NCBI GenBank assembly: GCA_041685645.1
Contig: JAWLFI010000114.1
Location: 1 to 8,782, forward strand
Length of the DNA stretch: 8,782 bases
Origin: JAWLFI01 sp041685645
GTDB taxonomy: Bacteria; Bacteroidota; Bacteroidia; Chitinophagales; Saprospiraceae
Reading direction: 5' to 3'
Shown in pieces: positions 1-5,559 of this stretch. The notes beneath the pieces were generated by a model that searched no databases, was not told the origin of the DNA, and was given only the letters and a program-made list of their open reading frames with translations. Position 1 is the stretch's first letter. Every line of letters starts with the position of its first letter. A program made the translations under genes and the position numbers.

Positions 1-1
1 C

Positions 2-973
2 CGACTCGATCGAAGAAAAAAGAATGCGATTTATATGCAAACCCTAAAAAGCATGTCTAGCCTCAGTATCCAAAAAGGTGTCAATACTATTTTTTTTCCC
101 GGTGGCACGAGATCCAGATCGGGGCATATCGATCAACAACTCAAGTTGGGCTTATTGAGTACCTGTTTGGATGCTCAGCGTTCTCTTTTACAATCGGGAA
201 GCCAGAAAAAGGTGTTTATCGTGCCGGTAATCCTCAATTACCACTTTGTTTTAGAGGCAAAGTACCTCATAGATCAGCATTTAAGTAGGAAAGGTAAAGA
301 AAAATATCTCCGAACCAAGGATAAATCCAATAGTTGGAGATCAAAGTTGAAATTTATTTACAATTTGTTTTCTACTGATTCTGAGGTATTGACGAGCTTT
401 GGTCCTCCCACAGATGTCTTTGGCAATGAGGTGAACTCGAATGGTGAATCCCTGAACAAAGAAGGAAAGCCTATTGATATCAGCGAGTATTTCATGCGCA
501 ATGGATTGATCGTTCAAGATGAGCAGAGAGAGTTTATCTATACTCGCTTTCTCGGTGAGAAAATTTCTGACAGCTTCAAGAGATACAATGTGGTGTTGAG
601 TAGCGATATCGTGGCATTTACCGCCTTTCAATTATTGCTGCAATCTACTGAGGATACGGATTTATTTGCCGTATTGAGATCGCCGGAAGAAGATTTTCAG
701 GTGGAGTGGTCCGCGTTTATTGATGCACTGGAAAATATTTTTAAACAGGTCATGGCGTTGGCCAAAAGAAATGAAATAAAAGTCCAGGAGGAATTCAAAA
801 CTGATATTGCTGATATCGCTCTTGAAGGACTCAATAAACTGGGAAGTTATCACGCCAAAAAACCTTTGTATCTCAAATCGGGTTATGTTTACAGTTCTAA
901 TTTCAAGCTGCTCTATTACTACCACAATAGATTAGATATTTACGATCTATCATTAAAACGATCAGCGGAATAA
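2..973 (+). CDS. Glycerol-3-phosphate / 1-acylglycerol-3-phosphate acyltransferase (PlsC/PlsB-like), 5'-truncated
   Basis: The 3' part of a membrane-associated acyltransferase that moves an acyl chain onto (lyso)glycerol phosphate in phospholipid synthesis. The frame is open from base 2 through the ATG at 35, and the residues before that ATG (RLDRRKKNAIY) look like acyltransferase block II, so the real start lies upstream of the window. Block III is visible as FFPGGTRSRSG about 30 residues after the ATG, and block IV as VFIVPVILNY. The catalytic HX4D of block I must lie off the left edge. The long C-terminal part (FGNEV, ISEYF, QREFIYTRFLG, VVLSSDIVAFTAFQLL) resembles the region after the catalytic domain in Bacteroidota homologues of the GPAT type rather than a short PlsC. 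No signal peptide or membrane segment is seen in the visible part. The next gene starts 32 bp downstream on the same strand, so co-transcription is possible. Family assignment is firm; the exact acyl acceptor is uncertain. Confidence 0.85.
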   Translation, partial: RLDRRKKNAIYMQTLKSMSSLSIQKGVNTIFFPGGTRSRSGHIDQQLKLGLLSTCLDAQRSLLQSGSQKKVFIVPVILNYHFVLEAKYLIDQHLSRKGKEKYLRTKDKSNSWRSKLKFIYNLFSTDSEVLTSFGPPTDVFGNEVNSNGESLNKEGKPIDISEYFMRNGLIVQDEQREFIYTRFLGEKISDSFKRYNVVLSSDIVAFTAFQLLLQSTEDTDLFAVLRSPEEDFQVEWSAFIDALENIFKQVMALAKRNEIKVQEEFKTDIADIALEGLNKLGSYHAKKPLYLKSGYVYSSNFKLLYYYHNRLDIYDLSLKRSAE

Positions 974-1005
974 CGCAATTTTTTCTTGATTTGTAGTTCA
1001 ACGAA

Positions 1006-1551
1006 ATGAAACGTATTATTTATGATCTAGAGGCAACCTGCTGGGAGGGGCAGCCCCATGCGGATCAACAGGAAATCATAGAGTGGGGTGCCGTATTAAT
1101 CGATGAGTACGGTGACATTCAAGATCATTTCCAAAGTTTTGTGCGCCCTTTATTAGCTCCATACCTTTCAACCTACTGCCAACGCTTAACCGGGATCGAT
1201 TCTCGAAGTGTTTTGGAGGCACCTACTTTTCGAGAAGTCGCTGAAGAATTTTACGATTGGCTGCCCATGGGAGAGGAGCTTCTCTTTATAGCTTGGGGCA
1301 AAAGAGATCTCATGTTTCTGAAATCAGATGCTACACTGAGTGATTCAGATATCAGCTGGATGCATCCTCAAATGAATCTCAAAAGGTCTTATCAAGTACT
1401 CAAGCGATTACCCCGCCCCGTTGGATTAAAAAGGGCCTTAAAAGCCTGCGCCATCGATTGGGAAGGAGAAGAACACCGGGCGTATTGGGACGCACTCAAT
1501 ACAGCTCATCTCTATCTCAAATTCATGGGGGACTGGCCGAGAACACAATAA
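1006..1551 (+). CDS. DEDDh 3'-5' exonuclease (DnaQ/KapD/ERI-1-like)
   Basis: A 181-residue stand-alone exonuclease domain that probably removes nucleotides from 3' ends of DNA or RNA with two metal ions. All five catalytic positions are visible: D7 and E9 in YDLEATCW (Exo I), D101 in AWGKRDLMFL (Exo II), and H157 and D162 in EHRAYWDALNTA (Exo III), making it the DEDDh subclass. The protein is essentially only this fold, with no polymerase, helicase or RNA-binding extension. The YDLEATCW signature and DALNTA box resemble the KapD/ERI-1 branch rather than the polymerase III epsilon proofreader. The start follows the acyltransferase stop by 32 bp and has no strong Shine-Dalgarno, as is usual in Bacteroidota. 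No obvious terminator follows. The substrate cannot be told from sequence: small structured RNAs and DNA ends are both plausible. Confidence 0.88.
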   Translation: MKRIIYDLEATCWEGQPHADQQEIIEWGAVLIDEYGDIQDHFQSFVRPLLAPYLSTYCQRLTGIDSRSVLEAPTFREVAEEFYDWLPMGEELLFIAWGKRDLMFLKSDATLSDSDISWMHPQMNLKRSYQVLKRLPRPVGLKRALKACAIDWEGEEHRAYWDALNTAHLYLKFMGDWPRTQ

Positions 1552-1629
1552 AGTGCCTCATCATTTCCTTCAAAGAGAGTAGTTGATTCTATAATCCCAA
1601 TGACGTAGGCAAGTCTTTATAATACACTA

Positions 1630-1643
1630 TTGATGAGGATTAA
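1630..1643. promoter_or_regulatory. Distal FNR/DNR-like operator half of a tandem pair
   Basis: TTGAT-GAGG-ATTAA matches the FNR-type consensus TTGAT-N4-ATCAA at 9 of 10 specified bases. Its centre (1636.5) is exactly 22 bp from the centre of the next site, about two helical turns, so two dimers would sit on the same DNA face. It lies in the gap upstream of the truncated haemoglobin gene. The match and spacing are seen directly; regulator identity is inferred. Confidence 0.5.
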
Positions 1644-1651
1644 TACAGCAA

Positions 1652-1665
1652 GTGATTTATATCAT
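1652..1665. promoter_or_regulatory. Proximal FNR/DNR-like operator
   Basis: GTGAT-TTAT-ATCAT contains a perfect TGAT-N4-ATCA core and matches 8 of 10 bases of the FNR/DNR consensus. Its centre (1658.5) lies about 42 bp upstream of the TAAGTTTG -7 box, thus roughly 50-56 bp before the likely transcription start, an upstream-activator position. Crp/FNR-family proteins sensing low oxygen or NO commonly control haemoglobin-type NO-defence genes. Confidence 0.5.
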
Positions 1666-1700
1666 GTAAATATGACCCATTTTCACCTATCTATGCTTAT

Positions 1701-1708
1701 TAAGTTTG
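1701..1708 (+). promoter_or_regulatory. Candidate -7 promoter box for the truncated haemoglobin-cupin unit
   Basis: TAAGTTTG is an exact match to the Bacteroidota -7 consensus TAnnTTTG. No TTTG-type -33 element lies at the usual distance (the region reads CATTTTC), which fits an activator-dependent promoter served by the two FNR-like sites upstream. The predicted transcript would start near 1712-1714, leaving a leader of about 30 nt before the ATG at 1745. Confidence 0.5.
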
Positions 1709-1744
1709 AGAAATAGAAAATGGAAAGGAATACGCATCAACAAC

Positions 1745-2125
1745 ATGGAAAAGAAAAAACCGGACATAAAGAACGAAAAAGATATCATTCAAATGGTAGA
1801 TTCCTTTTATGATAAAGTAAATGATGACTCCTTACTTTCCGGCATTTTTAATGACTTCGCCCAGGTCGACTGGGATGAACACCTACCCAAAATGTATCAA
1901 TTTTGGAATACTCTCATCTTGGGTAAACAAAGCTATAAGGGGAATCCGTTTGCCGCTCACCGACCACTACCTATTGGTGCCGAGCACTTCTCTCATTGGA
2001 TTGCACTTTTTGAAGCCAATATCGACCAACAGTTTGAGGGGGAGATGGCTGAACATACGAAGCACAGGGCTCGATCTATCGCTCATATTTTCCAAAGCAA
2101 ATTGGCGTTTTTACAACAATCTTAA
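1745..2125 (+). CDS. Group III truncated haemoglobin
   Basis: A 126-residue 2-over-2 globin binding one haem in the cytoplasm. It aligns well with what I remember of Campylobacter jejuni Ctb. The key residues are in register: Y22 in FYDKV (B10), H46 in DEHLPKMYQFW (E7), H72 in NPFAAH (proximal F8 ligand) and W85 in HFSHWIALF (G8). MYQFW and the YKGNPF...H block are group III signatures. Family members are linked to nitric oxide or oxygen handling under low oxygen. I chose the ATG at 1745: an in-frame TTG at 1706 would place the start inside the TAAGTTTG promoter box and add residues unlike the family. The cupin gene begins 9 bp after the stop, so the two almost certainly share a transcript. 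Two tandem FNR-like operators upstream suggest control by a Crp/FNR-type sensor. The family call is firm; NO detoxification as its role is inference. Confidence 0.93.
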   Translation: MEKKKPDIKNEKDIIQMVDSFYDKVNDDSLLSGIFNDFAQVDWDEHLPKMYQFWNTLILGKQSYKGNPFAAHRPLPIGAEHFSHWIALFEANIDQQFEGEMAEHTKHRARSIAHIFQSKLAFLQQS

Positions 2126-2134
2126 AGCAATACC

Positions 2135-2455
2135 ATGAATAAGGCATCTATCCTAAAGGATTTGCAATACAACGATCATATACCCGCCCTTTCCGTACTC
2201 ATGGAAAGCCATTTCACGAAAGAAATCAGGATTGTTTTCAGGGAAAATCAAATATTGAAAGAACATAAAACGACATTTCCCATCGTGGTGGAAGTGGTAG
2301 AGGGGGCTATCGACTTTGGTGCCTTAGGTGAAATTCACAAGCTGAAAAAAGGAGACCTGATTAGTTTATCTGCAAATACTCCTCATGATCTCAAAGCCCA
2401 TGCAGACAGTATTGTTCGACTAAGTATTTCGAAAACAGCGGAATTGAATCAGTAG
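2135..2455 (+). CDS. Small single-domain cupin protein, partner of the truncated haemoglobin
   Basis: A 106-residue cytoplasmic protein made of one cupin beta-barrel. Motif 1 is reduced: H44 in LKEHKTTFPIVVEVVEG gives a single visible metal-ligand histidine, with E53 as a possible second ligand, instead of the classical HxH. Motif 2 is GDLISLSANTPHDLKA with H84 as the conserved histidine. There is no DNA-binding or other domain, so it may be a metal-dependent small enzyme or a ligand-binding protein; the sequence does not decide. It starts 9 bp after the haemoglobin stop, with no room for a separate promoter, so it should be induced together with the globin by the FNR-like sites near 1630-1665. 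A role in haem-, NO- or redox-linked metabolism is guilt by association only. No hairpin terminator is obvious after its stop. Confidence 0.82.
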   Translation: MNKASILKDLQYNDHIPALSVLMESHFTKEIRIVFRENQILKEHKTTFPIVVEVVEGAIDFGALGEIHKLKKGDLISLSANTPHDLKAHADSIVRLSISKTAELNQ

Positions 2456-2523
2456 AAAGTGATAGGAGTCCCCGAATGGAAATGACTTTGGAAATGGGGA
2501 GAAAACACTCAAATTACTCAATA

Positions 2524-2535
2524 ATCATCGATGAT
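2524..2535. promoter_or_regulatory. 12-bp perfect palindrome, possible operator
   Basis: ATCATCGATGAT is a perfect palindrome in the 167-bp gap between the cupin and the secreted methionine-rich protein, about 60 bp upstream of a weak -7-like box (TAGCTTTA, 2595-2602, one mismatch to TAnnTTTG). A dimeric regulator could bind here, but a chance palindrome of this length is possible and no second copy was seen in the window. Confidence 0.2.
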
Positions 2536-2622
2536 AAAAGGGCTTTAGTAGAATTAATAGGCAACATTCAAACATCTTTCTTATTTTTACCTTATAGCTT
2601 TAATAACCAACAAACTACTGAA

Positions 2623-3315
2623 ATGAAACACATGAAATTATTTGCTCTTTTATCTTTTCTTTTGGTCACTACATCTCTGGTGGCGCAAAAAACATTCTCC
2701 GAGGGGACTGTTTCTTTTGAACTAACTGAAATCGCCAGTGATAACCCGCAAGCAGCCGGCCAACTGGAAATGATGAAAGGATCAACCATGAAGATCTACA
2801 TCAAAGACGGTCGACAAATGACGAGCATGAATATGATGAATGGTATGATGCAACAAAACATGATCTTAAATAGTGAGAAGGATTCAATGCTGATGCTCAT
2901 GGACATGATGGGGAAAAAAATAAAGGTAAACATGCCTGTTGAAAACCCAAATCCCGACAATGTGGAAACCTCTATCGAATATTTTGAGGACGAAACGAAA
3001 AATATTGCAGGATATGAGACCTATAAAGCCATCCTTACGACAAAGACGGATGGTAAAGAAATGTCGATGGTCGCGTATATTACTGAAGACTACAAATTTG
3101 ACGGCAATATGATTCAAAATATGGAAGGTTCTCAGGAATTGAGAGGAATGCCACTGGAGTACACCATTGAGCAACCGGAAATATCTATGACCTTTACAGC
3201 TCAAGAACTTTTATTTTCAGTTGATGCATCTGTTTTTGATATTGACACAACGGGATATGAGGAAATGAGTCCCGAAGATTTACAGAATATGGGCGACGGC
3301 GGCATGGGATTCTAA
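2623..3315 (+). CDS. Secreted methionine-rich protein, DUF4412-like
   Basis: A 230-residue exported protein of unknown function. Residues 1-21 form a Sec signal peptide (MKHMKLF followed by a hydrophobic core ending SLVA, with cleavage likely before QKTFSEG), so the mature protein is periplasmic or secreted. The start at 2623 is preferred because it places the signal peptide at the N-terminus; the frame is open up to an ATG at 2476, but the extra 49 residues are not signal-like. The mature part starts with a beta-strand typical of DUF4412 proteins (GTVSFELTEI), then a stretch from about residue 50 to 104 holds 16 methionines, including MNMMNGMMQQNM and MLMLMDMMGKK. Later segments (IAGYETYKAI, SMVAYITEDY, GMPLEYTIE) also fit DUF4412. 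The C-terminus is glycine- and methionine-rich. Methionine clusters can bind Cu(I) or scavenge oxidants, but this is inference. A strong terminator follows, so transcription ends with this gene. Confidence 0.82.
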   Translation: MKHMKLFALLSFLLVTTSLVAQKTFSEGTVSFELTEIASDNPQAAGQLEMMKGSTMKIYIKDGRQMTSMNMMNGMMQQNMILNSEKDSMLMLMDMMGKKIKVNMPVENPNPDNVETSIEYFEDETKNIAGYETYKAILTTKTDGKEMSMVAYITEDYKFDGNMIQNMEGSQELRGMPLEYTIEQPEISMTFTAQELLFSVDASVFDIDTTGYEEMSPEDLQNMGDGGMGF

Positions 3316-3346
3316 ATGAATCACCGGTTCACTCACTAATATAAGG

Positions 3347-3382
3347 GCGAGAAAGAAGCAGGTCTTCTTTCTCGCTTTTTTT
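3347..3382 (+). terminator. Strong rho-independent terminator after the methionine-rich secreted protein
   Basis: A perfect 12-bp stem (GCGAGAAAGAAG at 3347-3358 with CTTCTTTCTCGC at 3364-3375), a 5-nt loop CAGGT, and a run of seven T at 3376-3382. It lies 31 bp after the stop codon. The A-run that would be needed on the other strand is absent, so it acts mainly on + strand transcripts. Confidence 0.93.
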
Positions 3383-3528
3383 ATACCCCGAATCATAAGA
3401 AGGAAAATTCAAAGAGTCAATAGGAGCCCTACGAATCCTTTGATCAATAATTTAACATAATATAAATTATAGGCAAAAAGAGGCTAAATCTATATTCTCC
3501 ACATCCTATCAAATCACTGAGATTGTGA
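3383..3528. other. Convergent intergenic gap with little visible signal
   Basis: An AT-rich stretch between the + strand terminator and the 3' end of the - strand pyrophosphohydrolase gene. It holds an 8-bp palindrome TTGATCAA (3440-3447). A weak 6-bp hairpin (AATCAC/GTGATT, 3512-3530) overlaps the stop codon of the - strand gene but lacks a proper T-run. I see no gene, RNA or convincing terminator for the - strand here. Confidence 0.4.
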
Positions 3529-4020
3529 TTACTCGTCTTTTGAATCAAGTATAGAGACTATATCTGCTGGGGAATAGCGAATTGATTTCAATACTTTATG
3601 GTCGCCCGTCCTATACACCACGAGCTTTCCATTGACTTCTTCAATATACGATTTCGTTCCATTGCGTTTGTGATACGCTTCCTGTGTAGCGAGTGCTTCA
3701 CTTTGGGTATCACATGCTTTGCTCAGATTAGATCGCTGCACTTCATCAAATATCCGCTTGAAATCTTCGGCCATTCCAAACTCTAATATCGCTCCGGACA
3801 ATACGTATTGCAGATCCGCAAGTGCATCTGCCACTTCAGTGAGATCACCATCCGCAATGGCGGCTTTCAATTCATTGAGTTCTTCTTGCAATAAATTCAC
3901 TCTTAACTCACAGCGATCCACAGCAGGAATAACCGGCTTTTCCTCTACCGGCAGATTAAAGGTCTTGTGAAATTCAGCTACGTCATTTAAGCCCTGGGGT
4001 TCCTTGTAATTCTTGGTCAT
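3529..4020 (-). CDS. MazG-like / PRA-PH-like nucleoside triphosphate pyrophosphohydrolase
   Basis: A 163-residue cytoplasmic enzyme of the all-alpha NTP pyrophosphatase superfamily, expected to hydrolyse a nucleoside triphosphate or related nucleotide to the monophosphate and pyrophosphate with Mg2+. The metal-binding pattern is visible: E47xxE50 in LLQEELNELKAAI and E62xxD65, followed by D69, in LTEVADALADLQYVL. The N-terminal stretch VAEFHKTFNLP and the later SNLSKAC box also fit bacterial family members. After about residue 115 a short beta-rich tail (SYIEEVNGKLVVYRTGDHKVLKSI) extends the helical core. The substrate is unknown; house-cleaning of non-canonical dNTPs is the usual guess. The upstream TPR gene ends 75 bp before this start and a terminator sits between them. 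A promoter would have to overlap that terminator (TATATTGT on the - strand is a weak -7 candidate), or expression may rely on read-through. Confidence 0.85.
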   Translation of the reverse strand: MTKNYKEPQGLNDVAEFHKTFNLPVEEKPVIPAVDRCELRVNLLQEELNELKAAIADGDLTEVADALADLQYVLSGAILEFGMAEDFKRIFDEVQRSNLSKACDTQSEALATQEAYHKRNGTKSYIEEVNGKLVVYRTGDHKVLKSIRYSPADIVSILDSKDE

Positions 4021-4039
4021 ATTACCGATTTAACAATAT

Positions 4040-4069
4040 AAAAAAAGGCCGCCTAAAACAGACGACCTT
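4040..4069 (-). terminator. Rho-independent terminator after the TPR protein, strand-specific
   Basis: Read on the - strand, AAGGTCGTC pairs with GGCGGCCTT across a 7-nt loop, followed by seven T (the A-run at 4040-4046 on the + strand). Two pairs are U-G wobbles on the - strand; on the + strand they would be C-A mismatches. Both the stem and the T-run therefore point to - strand transcripts. It starts 27 bp after the TPR stop. Confidence 0.82.
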
Positions 4070-4095
4070 ATATTTTAAAACTGAGATTTCCCTTT

Positions 4096-5415
4096 TTATC
4101 CTTCAAAGAATGAACCCGTCAGAGTTTCTCCGTTCTGAATGCGTTCCATGCGCACTTTTAACTCTTGTGCTTTCTCATATTCATTCGTTCGCGCAAATAT
4201 TTCTCTCAAGGCAATCAAGGTGTTCGTATCATTCGGCTCAAGGCTCTCCGCCTTTTTAAAATATGGCAATGCCTTGGCAAACAGCGCTTCTGATTCCACC
4301 TTCAGACTATCATACATCTTTTGGTCGTCTTTACTCATGCCAAGATTTGACATTTTCTGCGTAATCACCGCAGCCTCATTAAAGTAAATAGAACCCACAC
4401 TATAATACGGTTCAAAATCTTCGGGGTCTAGTTCTATGGCCTCATCGTAATACTGTATGGCCTTCTCTTTGTATTCCTGTGCTTCTTCATCTGATTCTTC
4501 TTCCAACATCCGATTGTATATCTTCATATACACATTGGCCAATGCACTGTGTACAGAGGGATTTTCCGGCTCAGCTCTGATCGCTTCCTGCAAACTCTCC
4601 TCCAGTAAATCCAATTCGTCATTTTGGATGTAATAGTTTATGCGGGCAAATAGAATGGTATTATCATCGGGAAATAATTCTTTCCCTTTATCTAATACTT
4701 CCAGAGCCTTCTCATCATCTTCTTCATTCATCAACAATTCGAACAAACTCGAATATACTGCAGCATCAGAGTATTCCTCTTCGTACAATTCCATAAGTAA
4801 TTTCTTAGCATGCTCAGTGGCGCCCGCCTGAATCGCACAGATGGAAACGACGAAACGCTGTTGATCGTAATCCTCTTCGCTTTGATAAACGGGATCCTCT
4901 CCCTCATCTACAAAGGTTTGGTGGATATTCAATAAAGCATCTAAAGGTTCGTAAGCTTTGGCGTATTCCTGGCTTTCAAGATGTGCATTGCCCATGATGC
5001 TAAATACCTGAGTTAATCCACCAAGTCCCTCCAAAGCTTCGCGCTCATATCGGCTCTTATCAGACACCTCTAATGCCTCGTAAAAGGCTTCATAAGATTT
5101 AAAAGGTGCATCTGGATAAGACGCCTCTGCCTGGGGATTAGCCATTAACATCTTCATATCCTCATTTGCAAGGCTCGAAAACACCTGACCTTTGACTACC
5201 CAGGCTCTCCCTTCCTGAGCCACCTCTTCATCTTCCAGTGCGGATAGAATTAGATCCTTAGCTTCCATTAATTCATCCTTGTTGTTCGCCTGATCCAAAT
5301 TGTATTTAGATAGCTTCCGATCTGCCTTTTTCATCATTTTATCCGGGCTATCCTGAGCCATTAATGGACCCACAGCCAATAGAATAATAAGTACAAATGA
5401 CCCTATGTATTTCAT
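4096..5415 (-). CDS. Exported tetratricopeptide-repeat protein downstream of gyrA
   Basis: A 439-residue protein with a clear Sec signal peptide (residues 1-20, hydrophobic core SFVLIILLAVGPL, cleavage likely at LMA before QDSPDK), so it acts in the periplasm. There is no lipobox cysteine. The mature chain is almost entirely helical and acidic. TPR-like units can be seen at about 219-251 (ending ELFPDD), 252-285 (ending RAEPEN), 286-333 (ending IELDPED, with an acidic insert near 304-314), 334-395 (ending SLEPND, with an insert near 353-375) and 396-428; degenerate units probably fill 25-215. TPR arrays are protein-binding scaffolds; no catalytic domain is visible. The start lies 144 bp after the gyrA stop, with a candidate promoter between and no gyrA terminator that I can see, so it may be transcribed both alone and with gyrA. 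A link to gyrase function is not implied. The binding partner is unknown. Confidence 0.85.
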   Translation of the reverse strand: MKYIGSFVLIILLAVGPLMAQDSPDKMMKKADRKLSKYNLDQANNKDELMEAKDLILSALEDEEVAQEGRAWVVKGQVFSSLANEDMKMLMANPQAEASYPDAPFKSYEAFYEALEVSDKSRYEREALEGLGGLTQVFSIMGNAHLESQEYAKAYEPLDALLNIHQTFVDEGEDPVYQSEEDYDQQRFVVSICAIQAGATEHAKKLLMELYEEEYSDAAVYSSLFELLMNEEDDEKALEVLDKGKELFPDDNTILFARINYYIQNDELDLLEESLQEAIRAEPENPSVHSALANVYMKIYNRMLEEESDEEAQEYKEKAIQYYDEAIELDPEDFEPYYSVGSIYFNEAAVITQKMSNLGMSKDDQKMYDSLKVESEALFAKALPYFKKAESLEPNDTNTLIALREIFARTNEYEKAQELKVRMERIQNGETLTGSFFEG

Positions 5416-5454
5416 ATTTTATTATGTTGATTTACAATACAACGAATATAACAA

Positions 5455-5488
5455 GAAATTTAGCATTCCGCAAGACATGCCTGGCAAA
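5455..5488 (-). promoter_or_regulatory. Candidate promoter for the TPR gene
   Basis: On the - strand, TTTG (5485-5488) is followed after 22 nt by TAAATTTC (5455-5462), a 7 of 8 match to the Bacteroidota -7 box TAnnTTTG. The predicted start is about 35 nt before the TPR ATG. Spacing is at the long end of what is expected for a -33/-7 pair. Confidence 0.4.
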
Positions 5489-5559
5489 GAAATCCTTAAA
5501 CCTCCCCCCTTTTACCCTGGACTAACAACGGATCAGCAAATACTTAGCGTGCTTCGATG

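Noticed and set aside
1706..1744. TTG start giving a longer truncated haemoglobin
   Set aside because: The start would lie inside the exact TAnnTTTG box, and the added residues are unlike group III globins.
2469..2500. TCCCC/GGGGA stem and repeated TGGAAATG after the cupin gene as a terminator
   Set aside because: The stem is 5 bp with a loop over 20 nt and no following T-run.
2476..2622. N-terminal extension of the methionine-rich secreted protein from the ATG at 2476
   Set aside because: It would bury the signal peptide 49 residues in. The extension contains the 12-bp palindrome and promoter-like sequence and reads like intergenic DNA.
3512..3530. Hairpin AATCAC/GTGATT as a terminator for the pyrophosphohydrolase gene
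   Set aside because: Only a 6-bp AT-rich stem overlapping the stop codon, with no T-run after it on the - strand.
5500..5520. G-rich run on the - strand between gyrA and the TPR gene as a G-quadruplex or terminator
   Set aside because: Too few separate G-tracts for a quadruplex and no complementary arm for a hairpin.
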